Below the pieces are notes generated by a model. That model was not told the DNA's origin, did no database searches, and saw only the letters and a list, made by a program, of their open reading frames with translations. Of a stretch of DNA of 64,000 nt, positions 37,051 through 50,254 are shown piece after piece. The first letter of the stretch is position 1, and each line of letters begins with the position of its first letter. The translations under genes and the position numbers were made by a program. Source of the DNA: Polytrichum commune (taxonomy: Eukaryota; Streptophyta; Polytrichopsida; Polytrichales; Polytrichaceae). The stretch covers positions 41,374,258 to 41,438,257 of the forward strand of contig OX485805.1 in NCBI GenBank assembly GCA_950295325.1, read 5' to 3'.

Positions 37051-39154
37051 TGAGATTTTATTGTGCTGTCTGGACCACTGTCAATAATCACGCTCCGGCC
37101 ACCGGTTCGGGTAGTTCGGAAAATGAGCACGAAAACTAAAGCAGTCTTACCCCCCAAAAACTTTGTGATGCGGTTGAATATTGTTAGGCTACACCCTTCA
37201 TGGTCTTTAGTGTCATTTATTTTCCAAATATGAAGTGGCACTAAGTACCATAAACGGTGTAGCAGTAAGTATTGAGTGTAACTTAACATTTGAGTTTCAA
37301 AACACTGCAACTTGTGATAGTAATTATAGTTGAATCCCAATTTGATCAATGAAGTCTTACTTTATTGAGTTAAGTCAATGTAGAAGTATTCCTTCATTTA
37401 AATTATCGACATGTCCTACATCTAGTGTCCATGGGTATTTGTGGGCATGGATAATCGGCTGAGATCCTAGTGGTGTTCCCAAGTCCAACGAGTCACATGT
37501 TGTGATCTTCCGGTTTTCGTTATTAATTTGAGGTACATTCCGTAGAGTCCTCTAAGAGGATTGATAATTTTCTTGAAAGTCTTGAACTTCAAAAGGTCAT
37601 TTCTCAAACTCAACCAATTTATTTGTAAATATAGGTCAGTTCAACCTGTGCATTGCATGCATACATAGGAGGCAAGGACTTTTTTTATGCGGACGGAATC
37701 GTCTCCCGATTGTAGACAAAAAACACTGCCCCTTCATGTATTGGAGAGAGAGAGAGAGAGAGAGAGCTCTTTGCAGGCTCCAAAGCACTTACTTATAAAC
37801 AACATGGAGTTTTGAAAGGGTGTACTAGACCAAAGATGTGACTTGTACCATCTAGCAATCAACCCAAAAGACTTGAAGACTCAAAAGATAGCAAGACTAA
37901 ACAAACATAACAAAGAAAATGCTCAGGAACATCATGGCCGCATGTTGAAGAAACAAAACAAAAAGGAAAACTGCAATAGCAACGTAAAGTTTTCTTTCTC
38001 CAACCGACTCATTGTAGGGACCAATAAAATTATCATGAAGTTATAAATACAATCTCATCTACATAATTTGAGTTGAGGAAAGAAACTGCAATCACTATGA
38101 ACATAGGAGTTGTGGGCAACCTGCATCACTAAAAACATGTCCTATGTCAATAGAAAATATGCAAATCTATCACTATCATAGATTTGCAAATGTCTTGGAG
38201 TGACAAGTAACGACTGCCTAGGACTCGTACGTTTGTAAGTAGTGCGAGTTTGGACAATCAAAAGGCCCGAGTTAGGTGAGGTGAAAGACAAGAATGAAAG
38301 GAAAAGTGTTCTCCTTTGATTTGCTTTGGTTCCAGGGATTGACAGCACAACACTGGATGCATCTCTGAGAGGGCTACAACACTCGAGGAAGGGAAGAAAA
38401 TTAAAGAAGAAGAAGAAAATAAACGGACCCAGAGGTTCATTTAAAGGGGAGCCTGGGAGAGGATGGCTCATAATACTAGTAAGCACCCGGATCCCCTTTG
38501 TGGAGGTCGGAGTGGATAAAGCGTATGCAGTGTGTATGTTTGACAAATTTCATTTGACGTTCAACTTCAAATCTAAAGTGTCATGTGACATTTTCAAAAA
38601 CGAAAATGAATGTCAATCGACATCCACATTTTCTTTTAAAATGTCATTTCAATGTCACGTGCCTAGTAGTATGTGTCATTTCAATTTTTTTAAATGTCAA
38701 TTGATGTGTGGTTTTTTTCTTGACAAGTCACACTACATGTCAAAATCTAAATTGTGCGTGTCAATTGACGTGCATTTCATTTTTGTGCAAATTTTTGTGT
38801 GTCAAATGCCAAAAACTTGCAATTTTTTTTGTCACACATATACATTGAGTGTATGTTCGTAATATGAAGTGGTGTTCACAAGGCCATGGTTGTAGGAGAG
38901 AGGGGGAAATTATCGTATGTGAGCGTACCTCATTCATTCAATATAAAAGCCTTGAAATATCGCAATACCATTACCACTTTGGCACTTATTAAATTATTTG
39001 AAGGAAAACCACATATTTGGAAATGGTAAATTTAAAATATAAAAAAATAATATGGGAAATTTGATTTTCCTTTGAATCCGGGATTGTCGAATTTAAAAGA
39101 GAAATGACAATGAATAGTTGCCTACAAAATGGTCAAGTGGTAAAGGTACTACAG
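37051..39154. other. Unassigned DNA with simple and TGTCA-rich repeats
   Basis: A (GA)n microsatellite sits at 37744-37767. 38540-38850 is dense in TGTCA and its complement and partly inverts 8040-8150. The 178-codon ORF at 38326-38862 spans this low-complexity DNA and is not credible as a gene. Confidence 0.45.
37744..37767 (+). repeat. (GA)n microsatellite
   Basis: About 12 uninterrupted GA units. Confidence 0.9.
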
Positions 39155-39430
39155 TAATATGTGCGCTATGTCCCTTTCAATGGTAAGTCACAAAAATCAT
39201 AAACTCAATGCTAATGAGGGCTTGGTAATGTTTTTGACTTCCAAGTTTATTACACGCTTTATCAACGGTTTCACTTCGAAAATAAAATCCCAATCAATTG
39301 CTTATTTACTCAATGGATGTGAACATATATATTGGACTTTGGACCTTGAAGATGAAGTGCACTCAATATGGGTTATATGGTCAAGCGACCTTCAAGAATG
39401 CAAGGGCAATTTTATTTTTCGAAGTCGGGT
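39155..39430 (+). repeat. R1 repeat family copy at the left edge of block B
   Basis: Carries GTGCACTCAATATGGG. Its right end corresponds to positions 1-115 of the window, so the A/B duplication starts within or left of this repeat. Confidence 0.65.
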
Positions 39431-41100
39431 AGAACGGGCAGGGAGCATGGACTTCATCCAGGCAGTGAAGCGAGCGTGCCCGGCGAGGGACCCAACCCTG
39501 GACAAATGTGATCTAGCCTGATGCGTATTTTGAGAGGAGATGCTCAAAGTATAAGATGGGGAGGTCTGTAACTTAATGTGCAAGTCCCTGCCCAATCCAT
39601 GAGATTTAGTTTTTGACCTCGATAAAATTTGGAACAAGTGTGAATGGGAGTAGCTCATACGTGTGGAAGTAATGATGAAGTAGAGTGAGAAGCATAGATA
39701 ATGCGGGGGGGGGGGGGGGAGGTTTAACATAGCAGGTCGAGAGAACAAGGTGCGTCTTCGTGATCTTATTGCTCATGTTTTTCTTATAGCTCATGGTTGG
39801 GAAGAACCAGCTTTTGAAAAATACACGTCACTCCATTTTGGTGGAAGTTGCACCCAAGGGGAATTCTAATCTGTTTACCACATAGCTTCGAGTTTGTTCA
39901 AGGATTAAGCACCACATACAATCAAGAATTAGATCATAGGATTATGTGACTTATCTTCAAATACCCTATGCGACCGTAAGCAAGCTGGATGTGAATAATT
40001 TGTTTTGACCCCTTTGACACTTGTTTAGATAGTTTTGAGATTGTTTCAACTACTTCTTTTGTTCATGTCGGGTTCCGCATTGTCATGCCATGTGGATAAT
40101 TTTGATTCAACAAAGTTAGCTATCTTTGGATGAATTCAAATGTGGGAGTGTTCTCTCAACAAGTTTACAGTGGAACCCGTCCACGGATGCCTACTTGACA
40201 TTTGTCACCTCTGTGGTTAAGGGGCAACATATCTTAAACATGGTTTTCTTGTTGATCTCTATGTGCAAATGATACCAATTGATCTAAAAATTTGCATGGC
40301 ACGCAAACATACAAGATCCTTACCATCCAATGTTGGATTCTTAAGCTTCACATGTCTTGGTGGTGTAAATTCATGTGGATGGTGCGCAGTTGTGACACCA
40401 TTGGCTCAAAAATTGCAAAGCTTCCCAAAAAATCACAAAATAATGGTTCCAAGATTTGTGAGCAAATATTAGTAGGTGTGTTTCCCTTCTTTTTTTTATG
40501 AGGGTAACTTTTTTCATCTAGAGATGATTTGAGTGGAGGTTTGATAAAAAAAAATGAACTCCAATCTAATTTCTAAACTATTGCCCCCCCCAAGTCACTA
40601 TATTTATATCCTGCATAACAAAGTTTAATCATTTAAAATTTGGACTTTGAAGTAATCACCTCTAAGCTGCAAACATCTATACAATTAGATTTGTCAAAGA
40701 AACTTTAGAACTTCAAATACAATCACTGAAATTGATGTCACATTTTTTGGGTAGATTTGATTAAAATTGGGAATGGGAAGTTAGGGGGTTAACAAATGGT
40801 TTTGAAACACACACTACAAATGTCCAATATTCTTTGGAAAGGTCACGGAATTAATAGATAAATTGATTATGTGACCTCTTCAAAACTCCATACAAAAGCA
40901 TTTATTGAACACAAAAAAGATTAAACTATATATGTCTAGACTAACTTCATCTCCCATCCACATAATCACCTCATGATGATCTTCCATAATGATTGAGTAC
41001 ACTACCTAGCCAAGTATAAAATCAACACTAGAATCAAAACGCAAATTCAAAAGCCTTAAATACATCTACAATGAAATTCAAGTACTATCTACCATCAATT

Positions 41101-44100
41101 CTATAACGTGCAACTAAGAAAGTCAATTTTGTCTTCACTCTCCTCACGATCCTTGCATTTCTTGCAAATCCATGCTACTCTCCCATTGATATCATCGTCA
41201 CAATTTTTATACGTGACCTTATACAATCCAAAACGATCTTCGAATTTGTGGTTGCGTAGGAGATCCTCAAGCCATTTTCTTGCTTCGTTGTTTGCATGCA
41301 AAATGGTGTCAGGTGGATTTGAGACATTTGGGTTGATGGCGTTCAGTCCACGGTCTAAAACCCCAGGAGTATCAAGTACTAATAGAAAGCCCTTAGCTAT
41401 CTCAGGAATTAAGTTGCCAATTCCAGGTGCAAGAACATGAGCACCAATTGAAATCAAAATTTGCAACGATAACATTGTGTACGTTGCAATCCTCTTGAAT
41501 TTTGCACTAGATTCACTTTCTACCGTGATTTTAATTCCTTTTTGGTTTTCTACCTCATGCATATGCTCTCCAACCAAGGTTTCACAAAGAATGTGAACCG
41601 TGTATTTTGTGCCATGCCAATCAATAAGAGGTTTCTTCTTGGCTTTCATTTCTTGTTTTGAGCACTTGAACCACACAAATTTGGGGTATTCTGTACTTGC
41701 AAGACCCACAGTCAAATTCAAGGATTCTTGCAATTTGGTAGACAATTTTGAGACCGATGCGTCCGATTGTGATGAAATCTCACGGAACTTGTTTTGAACC
41801 AAGAGAGTCAAGTCCTCTAACTTAATCCCAAGGAGTGATTGTGTCTCACTTCTTTGCCTTTCATATGATAACATCAAGTTTCTCTCCATCTTGTCCATCC
41901 TCTTTCCAAAGGCTTCATCAATCTCTTCCACTAACCTTGTGAGGTCTAGTTCATGTCCTGGAATCTTCATCAAACTTTCTTTTGTAGCCGTGATCAACTT
42001 CGAGAAATATCCAATTACATCATTTTTCTCGGTATCATTCAATAACGACAATGCTTCATCATATTCAAGGTTCAAAACACCTTCTTGCTTCCACGCATGT
42101 GTGAATTTCAAACTATTGCTCTTTTTGATATTTTCCTTCAATATTTGTACAGAGATTGTTTGGTTCAACCTGTTCTTGCACAAAACCAAATCTTTCACAC
42201 AAGAGGGCCGTATGATGCTTTCTTCAAGAACCACCCCTGGGCACCCTCTAATCGGATGTGAACATTCTTGGAAAATGTGTTTTATGATGCGGTTTGTCAA
42301 AAACTCATAGACATCCCTCTCATTGGTGTCTTGGGATCGAATGAATATATCAATGTGGAAGCCAATGTGTCCGCTATACTCCAAAATGATTTCCATCTCG
42401 TTCCATACAAAGCGAATCATGTTCTTCTCAATGAGGTATCCGTTTTCTTCAAATGAACGTTGAAAGGACACCTACAAGTGACCACATAATGGTTAGGCTC
42501 GTTTCATATGGTGGAATTTTGCAACGCATGTAATTTTAAAATAAAGCTACCAACATAAGAACATACAAAAAGGAATCAAAAGATCGTCAAGATTTGTGTT
42601 TATCACATTCCATAAGTATGTACGAGGATCCTTGTCATCGCTTTGAAAACATCCAACATACAAAGACTTACTTGCAAACGTGGGAAGAAACCCAAGGTCA
42701 ACATTGTACGATTTGTGTCCACAGGGGCCAATCTTCGTCCTACGTGAACACCTTCGTCAAAACTTTTCCTTCTGCGCCAAGACAATGTTCTGTCACCGGA
42801 ATCCGAGGGATTATTTTCATCATCGCGCAAGGATGCAGGAATCAAAATACCGTCATTGACGTGCTCGATGCACAAATCCAAATTTATCATGAGTTTCAAC
42901 AAATCTCGGCAAGTATCCTCATCGAATTCTTGATGTTGAGACTCTCCTAGAAAATACATCAAGCTTGTGGATGGCAACACACCCATTTGAGGCTCGAGTA
43001 CGCCACAATCCTTACAAGAGATGACTTGCCCAATGACATCATGACAAAACCAATGAGGATCCAAAATCACAAAGTTCAAGCCTTTGTAATAAATCACTTC
43101 ACCCGCCTCATGCAAAGATGTTGCCACAATCTCCCTTCTTTTTGCGGCCGCTTCAAAACTGATTTCCTCCCCGGCCACCAAACTTGGAACCTTGTCACAT
43201 ATAGCTTGGAATACTTCCCATTTCACCAACGTATGTCTTGGATTCATCTCTTTATATTCGTTCAAAATTTTTCGCAAATCCTCACATGCTTTAAACACAT
43301 GAGGGAGAGTTGGTAACAAATCTGAAAGTGTTACTTCCAATTCCTCCAATACGGGTCGAATACTCTCGGTGTCGTGAGCATTCACATAAAATGGTTCCTT
43401 GTTGATATGAAGAGTGCCTTCGAATTGCTCTCGCAAAGGTTGCACGTGCCTCTTAATTTCCTTCTTGATGGTCTCAACATAACTTTTTACTTTATCAAAA
43501 CCTGTGAAAACCAATTTGACGCATGGCTGGTACACAATTGATTTTTTGGTGTTTGATGCAATGAACTGCAACCAATATTTGATTTCATTAGCCATTTGCA
43601 TATACCCTTTCCTTTTGGTAGGATTTTCCGGCTCGAATAGATTACAAAGGAGAACAAAACAACATGAACTCCCACCACCATCTATGTTTGAGATCACAAG
43701 GTCATGAAAAGGATGGTATGCATCGTGACCGGCCATGTCCCACATAGTGAGGTGCAAATTGTTGAGGGTTGTAACTGCTTCCACTTCAATTCCTCTAGTG
43801 CGATTACGCATGTCCCTTGTGTCCATCGCATCGCATGAATTCGTACCAACATCATCGGTGAATTTATTGTGAGATGTTTTTCTTTTTTTCGATGTTGATG
43901 TAGGTTCTTCCATTTTCTCCCTCAAACTCTTGACTATAGTATTCTTCAAAGTGGTCTTCCCTAATGACATTCAACAATGCATAAAGTTAATGTCAAAGGC
44001 AAAACTTCAAATTTGGTATTGTCCACACTTATAATATATCATACGTAACATGTCACAGCCTAGCCTCCTAAGAAAACTAAAATCACATAGTTTGTCATAT

Positions 44101-46315
44101 GGGGATGCGTTGTCACGTGGAATGCACAAGTTCTCATCTAGGATTAAAGTTCAATAACAAAGTATATTTCTAGGATCATATGGTATTTAAGTTGCAAATG
44201 TCATTTTATTGACATAGTTTGGGTTATTAACAAGGAATTCCTACTTCAGAATTATGTTTGGTTTTTTTTTTTCGTAGAACTTTCCAACTTGGATGGATTA
44301 CACATGGATTAATTGGTATAGAATGGAACATAGAAACACACTCAAAGAATATATCTTTTTGTATTAAACTCATTAAATATATAACCCCAAAAAGGACATG
44401 AATAAATCATTTGTACGTGACATGTAACTTTCATCTACAATTGCTTTGGAGTGGCATCATGATTTTTCATATTTACATCAAATGAGTGAAGGAGGTTGTA
44501 TTTTCATATCCCATACATGTACATGGAGAGGTCCAACTTGTGACATATAAATTACAATTTATTTTTGAATATTTTAAATCGCTTACAACAATAAGTTCAT
44601 TGTGGTTGTATTACAAGATTAACAAACTGAACTCTTTAAGAATCAAATGTCCATGTTTGGAATTTGCATCAAATTGATCAAACTTATGTTAAGATTCTCT
44701 AAGTGATATCAACACGACAACACATGTGACATTAGATGCTCAACATGACATTTGTTAAATATTGAAAATATATCGTACGTATCACAAGTAGATTCACTCA
44801 AACAAATGTCAACCCATGTTTCTCAATACAACTCATTTAAGCATAGGCCTTGATTTGTTTTTAATGAAAGAAGTCTACCTAGTAACGATTTCACATATTG
44901 CATGCATAATATAAGACCTATGCAAGCCATGGAAAGTCACCTGCATGTGGGTAACCACAAAAGAACAATCGAGCCGACGTTGAAGGAACAAGAACCATGT
45001 CCTTCATCACCTCCCATGGCTTGTTGGTTGCCCTCTCCTCAAATAACATTGTTAATGCCTCTGCGTAATAATTGTTCCTCCATGGATACACAAAATCCTT
45101 GAGCTGATAATTCACTCTCAGTGCGTCCATGATTGTTGAAAATGCAGTATCTTCATCAGCACCATCAGCATCATCTTCTTTCCAAGTAAAGTGTTCCAAT
45201 CCATGATTGAATTTCAAGGCTTCAATCACCTCAAACGGTACTGTAACAAAATGCTCAGTGAAGGTGATGCACAAGGCATTTAGACATTTAGTTGTTTTGA
45301 TGAACTCACATAGGAGAGTTTCATTCCAATTATCGCCCTGAGAAAGGTGTAGGCAGTTGAGGGCAGGGATGGCATGTTGTCCTTGCGAGTCACGCATCAA
45401 CACTTTCATCACAGCCGCAGGCAAATCTGCACAAACCATGTCAACTTTAAGAGTGTGGACTTGATTGTTGAGACACAGAACCTCCGCCAGCCTCTGAGCG
45501 AGTGACCCCTCAACAGTCCTGTCCTCATTATCATCATCTGTGGTAAAACCAATTTCCTTGATGGAAGGGGTGCGTTGAAGGAACTCGCCAAGATGCTCAA
45601 CTGATGTACCATTCCACTCGAGCTGGTTGTCGAATGTTAATCTTGCAAGAGCCGGGCATGATCCACCCTTTTGTGCTAAAAGCATCTCTTCAAGTACCGT
45701 ACACTGCAACAGCGGCCTACCACTCTTAAAAGATATGCCCGTGGGACGTACCTCCATCGACTTTACGGTTGAGCCTGGTGCGACAATCAAGCTACATACG
45801 GCCTTGAGCTTCTGTGGTGGTAGCTCGCCCACAATCACTATGTCTGTGAGAGTACGATTATTCAGTTGAATTTTGTGTGTGCTAGAAACCGCTGCCTCCA
45901 TCAAGTTGCACTCCGCCTGGCCGTTTTGTGGTTTGCCATCACCGACGACATTTGACTCCTCCGCAACAAGGGTCGGGTGTAGTGCCTTTATGATCTCTGC
46001 TATGTCCTCACTGAGAGTTGCGTGCCCATGAGGGAGCTCAGCCAAATCACCCTCTAGAAAGGTTTTAAATTCTTCATCCTCTACATAAATGTCCTTGATA
46101 GCTAACGAGGATATGTCGGCCAATCTAAGCTTGTGGATAAAGTCTTTCCTAACATGGCACGGGTACTCCTCAAGGTTAACACTAGCCTTAACATATCTCT
46201 TATCAACCAATGTTAGCTGAAGGTAGGAATTGTAAAAGAATACGTTCCAAACAGTACTTTTCCCTTGGCCTATTGCCGCAAGAAACTCCTCCATATTGTG
46301 CTGCACTATTGCCAT
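41101..46315 (-). CDS. TORNADO1-like Roco protein (LRR-Roc-COR), intact copy B, three exons
   Basis: Predicted model: exon 1 46315-44941, intron 44940-43961 (980 nt), exon 2 43960-42624, intron 42623-42472 (152 nt), exon 3 42471-41101. All junctions obey GT-AG; exons 1+2 total 2712 nt, so exon 3 starts in phase 0 and the frame stays open for 1360 codons, close to the length I know for Arabidopsis TORNADO1 (about 1380). Residues about 150-445 are ribonuclease-inhibitor-like LRRs. The Roc GTPase P-loop GYPHAGKT is assembled across intron 1; switch motif WDMAGHD and a T-G-F-D guanine motif follow. COR begins near GFFPRLQ. Exon 3 adds a coiled coil (KRMDKMERN region), a hydrophobic segment and a C-terminal C-x15-C-x2-C-x13-C knuckle. 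No kinase domain is seen. The role is inferred as a GTP-regulated signalling scaffold. The start is the first ATG, 122 nt from a TATA motif. Splicing is inferred from sequence, not from transcripts. Confidence 0.85.
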
Positions 46316-47119
46316 TTCAACCTGTTACAACCAAATATTCTGTACGAAATTTCCCTAACCAAGAAGGTCGTACATACTTCTCGGGACAAGTGCCAAGTTG
46401 TCATTCCACACTGCTTTGAGATGCTCAAGGCTACACCTATATAGCTAGTAAAGGGGGAAATCGGGTCCAGTTTCAATTGAGGAAGGCGCCTTCATGCTTG
46501 ACAAATTAAGGTAAGACGACAAACTCACACGTGTTTGCACTTGCAGGCACATAGGAGACCGAAGAATATCTTATGGCTATGTCCATATGCTCCAAGTGGA
46601 CATGGTGAGAAACCCTTCCACAAATAACGGATTATTGAGGTAGGCGTGGATGCACTTGTAGCGGCGAATTCCTACCGTCGATCAAAATGAGCATGCAAGA
46701 GAAATACAGAGATGCAGATTCCTCATTCATTCCATGGCGCCAGAGAAATTACAAAACTCGAAAATCTGCCATGCATACGAGACCCACCATCAAAATTGTT
46801 GAACTCATGGGGAGGAGGCTAGCGATTCATGTGCAAACGACAAAGAGCATCACATCACATCTCCTCTCCTCTCCTCAACTCTGCCGCCCAAGCCCACTCC
46901 AACTCCAACTCCTTGGCTTCAGCAGAAGTTACTTGGTGAAGTGTGAGCACAACATTCATGGACTACTACATACACAGCCCCTCGAAGCAGGCTTCTTCCA
47001 GGAAGTGGCGGTTCACACGGAAGAAGCAGACATGGGGAAAATCCAGGCGACTTACAGTCAACAATGACTCTTCCGAAATCAGGAAGGGCACTGAGCATTT
47101 CTGAAGCTTCCCCCAAAGT
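46316..47119. other. Upstream region of the intact Roco gene
   Basis: Holds the candidate TATA box. The part from 46316 to 46978 is deleted in block A. A minus-strand stretch around 47100-47050 reads EASEMLSALPDFGRVIVDC and is preserved in block A at 6690-6620; it looks protein-like but is not recognised. The 126-codon plus-strand ORF at 46687-47067 lies partly opposite that stretch and is unsupported. Confidence 0.4.
46437..46444 (-). promoter_or_regulatory. TATA box candidate of the intact Roco gene
   Basis: CTATATAG lies 122 nt upstream of the ATG at 46315. The same motif stands 122 nt upstream of the ATG of the third copy (53092), so motif and spacing are both conserved between two diverged copies. 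The transcription start itself is not visible. Confidence 0.5.
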
Positions 47120-47610
47120 GAAAAATCATACAAAATTCATTATTAAACTTCTTGGCCACCAATAGAGGGCCTCAATAAAGACAGTGCACTGTTACCGATG
47201 GGGGACATTAAAGTTCCCCCCAGGTACTTATAGGGGAGGTAGGTTCAGGCAGGGCAGCCGCCCGGCCACAAATTTCAGATTTTCAGGACCCAATCGAAAA
47301 CTGTTGTCTGCCCGTCCGACTTCAAAAAAATCATTGTCCTTGCATTCTTGAAGATCACTTACCCACAAATCTCATATTGAGTGCACTTCACTTTCAAGGT
47401 TCAAAATCCACTACATATGTTTACTTTCATTGAGTAAATAAACAATTGACTCGGATTTCATTTTTAAATTGAAACTACCATTAAAGTATGTAAAAAACTT
47501 GGAAGTCAAAAATATTATAAAACCCTCATTAGCACCGAGGTTATGATTTTTGTGACTTGTCATTGCAAGGGTCTTTGTCATTATTAAAACTTCAGTTGTA
47601 TTGGGCTGAA
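47120..47610 (-). repeat. R1 repeat family copy in block B
   Basis: Orthologous within the duplication to the copy at 6690-7215. It inserted before the A/B duplication because both blocks carry it at the same place. Confidence 0.7.
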
Positions 47611-47785
47611 ATGACACGTATTACTAGGTTACTTAAGTACTATAAACTGTAGCTCAAGTATCCGGAGAGCATAACCCATAACATTAGGAGAACTTCCCAG
47701 ACTCAGTTGCATAATTAAGTTCAGCTTTATCCTATAATTTTCTTTGTAATCGGGAAGGCTCTACAACTAAGACGGTGATGAGAAA

Positions 47786-47881
47786 GAGGTGGTGGAAGGT
47801 AAGTACAAGGCCGACAAGACCATTGTTCATGGTCTCTTGCGGATGTATTTCCACAATTGTTTTGTGCAAGTATGTGAATGA
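47786..47881 (+). pseudogene. Class III peroxidase exon fragment, block B copy
   Basis: Duplicate of the fragment at 7363-7470, reading VEGKYKADKT then LLRMYFHNCFVQVC and a stop. Two extra bases upstream break the frame relative to copy A. It has the same Asp-to-Asn change, so the change predates the duplication. Confidence 0.55.
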
Positions 47882-48063
47882 ACAATCTGCCCCAGTAGAT
47901 CTCGAAAAGTGATGTTTTGGCAGGTTAAATAATGGGTTAATTATGAGGCGTTTGAGCTTGACACGAGGATGATTTGAGGTAGACTTTGTAAAGTGCATAG
48001 ATCCCCTCCAAATTGAGTATAATGTACAATGTACAATTCACAATGCATGAAATGAAGCTAGAT

Positions 48064-48330
48064 TGGAAGCATTAATGTTGTTGGGTCTATGATCTAAATG
48101 CTATCAATTTGAATTGGCACACAAATTGGCCTAAACTTATGCAACCATGGCACTCATTCCATCAAGTATATCTATTTGTCAGAGAAGATTTTCCAAACAA
48201 AAGCCACTTGCACAATAGGTTGAACTTGAAGGCCCTTGATGCTCTTATGCGGGTCTCTCCTTGTGGGCTTGAAGTGGATGCAATGGATTGGGCTACAATG
48301 GCCAACATTTGGAGAAACATGCGAGACTGA
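48064..48330 (+). pseudogene. hAT transposase C-terminal fragment, block B copy
   Basis: Duplicate of 7652-7954 with a lost G near 48085 and a deletion of about 12 bases around 48200, which break the frame. Only the last part (NRLNLKALDALMRVS to NMRD) remains readable. Confidence 0.6.
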
Positions 48331-49954
48331 AGGATCCTTACACTCGATTCATAGTTTTTTTGTTTCAAATCAAGATTATATTTTGATTCTTCAAAACATT
48401 AGGTTTTCTAAAATATTGCGTAACCCAAAATTGAGGTGACATTTTAGAATAAAATGGATGTCAATTGACATTCGTTTTTGTTTTTGAAAACGTCACGTCA
48501 CACTTTGGATTTGAAGTTGAACGTCAAATAAAATTTGTCGAACAAACACATTGTTTGGAACTATCGATTTCATATACTTTTTTTGTTTTCCAACACATTT
48601 AAGAATTCATTGTTTGGAAGTCATATGGATAGGTTACAAGGGATTAAACTTCTATTTGTACATGACCTAAATTAAAACCAACACCCAAATCACATGTTCA
48701 AGTAGTGTACATTCTCATAATGGATATATACCTATTGCACAAGATTTCTAGGTGTTGATTTCGTGTCAATGTTGGTGATGAATGTACATACATTCGATTT
48801 TAGACTACACTGATTATCCTGATTTGTGTGTGTTACCACAGAAAGTTACGCAGTGCAATAATGTTATACTTGGGAGTTTGGTTTTCACTAACGAAAGTTC
48901 AATTGGTTGTTTGGACATGACAAGACATAAATGGCTTTCCTTGGTAAAATGTTACATTCTCATTGAATAGTTGTAGCACTCCATAACTCCGAATAGTGCG
49001 ATGCACTAATTGGGATAATCAATGTACATAATTGGGGAGTGGAGAGTGGAAGACGTAGGAGTTTAGGCCTGTGGTAGAGACTATTGGTCGAAGAAGAGCC
49101 TCCACAAGGCACAACCACGTGTTGGGCCCCTACCAAAGGTACAACTACTTTCTTTCTAAAAAATTTCAATTGTGGCAAGCAAGAGTAATCCATGTATGCA
49201 AATGTATGTTTAGGAATGTCTGAATTGATAGCAAGTGGACTACTTAGACGAGGTTGCTTGATTTAAGTGCATGATGTGCGTATATGTAGAATTTTCTTTT
49301 GTGGTAGAGAAAATAAGGGTTGGTTAACCCCTAAGCGTCTAAGAGACGCACATTAAGCCTTCTGCAAGGAAAAAATAGCATATATGAGCTATGTACTTTC
49401 ATGTTTAGTTAATCACGTCAAAAGTGGTCTTCTTTTAAATTAATTTATTTGTGTGAATGCCCTATTTGAATAAGTTGAACATTTGGATGTAATTCAACAT
49501 TCAAGTTCATTATGTAGAGTAATGCCTTTGGATGCAAATACGTAATTGTATTTTCGCCATCAATGTCTAGTATGAGTATATTGTCATTTTCTCCTTGACA
49601 TAAGACAATGTATATGATGAGGTTACAAACACATACATATATAGAATATGATATATGAACTTGACAAAATCCATATAAATTGTGTACATGGCCGTATATT
49701 GAGACCCCACGTTTTTTAAGGGTTAAGAGGGGTGAGCTACTTCAAGTTGCTTTCAAATAAATGTCATTACTTCTTGAAGGATATTAAAAGTCATCCTCTT
49801 AACTAGATATGGGATTTCGTCGGGAGGTGGTACCCTATGGTTTTGCACTAGTTGTATTGTATAGAGAACCAACAACACCTTTATGTCGACTTGTGGTGTG
49901 CGCTTGATTGGAGGTGGTGTTTGAAATTGAATGAAGGGCAACGTATTTGTTCAA
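48331..49954. other. Non-coding part of block B
   Basis: Aligns to 7955-11645 of block A minus its two transposons; the empty target sites are at 49393-49400 and 49523-49531. No gene seen. Confidence 0.6.
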
Positions 49955-50254
49955 AGCGCCGAACACAACTCCATTGTTTAATTTCATGTCTTTTTTATAG
50001 CAACTGCAGGAGGTGACTGGAAGTATGCAACTTAAAACAACAGCTTTGACTTTATGGGGGTTATCATTTTCCATCTTCCTGGCTGACTCCCTTTGGTTAT
50101 GGACCGTACCACCCACTGCACAACTGCACATGTAGAATGGCTCATTTCCACTACACCAAATATGATGTTTAGTGTGACTTACTGTTTGGCTTTACACAGT
50201 GCTATATCTTCTCTCTATTGAAATATTTTCTTACCAAGTAAAGTTGTCAATATA

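Larger units (their letters stand above)
39365..50250 (+). repeat. Segmental duplication, block B
   Basis: Direct duplicate of 1-11880. It keeps the complete Roco gene and the empty target sites for the two transposons found in block A (49393-49400 and 49523-49531). It ends inside a MITE near 50250, where an inverted copy of block D begins. Segment 49955-50020 also matches 25681-25740, so this end is mosaic. Confidence 0.9.

Noticed and set aside
38326-38862. 178-codon plus-strand ORF
   Set aside because: Low-complexity lysine run followed by Cys/Phe-rich sequence generated by the TGTCA field; no domain and no paralogue.
42987-43316. Plus-strand ORFs conserved between 3649-3978 and 42987-43316
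   Set aside because: Antisense shadows of the Roc exon; conserved only because the sense exon is duplicated.
46687-47067. 126-codon plus-strand ORF upstream of the intact Roco gene
   Set aside because: Not preserved in block A, partly opposite another coding-like stretch, and without recognisable features.
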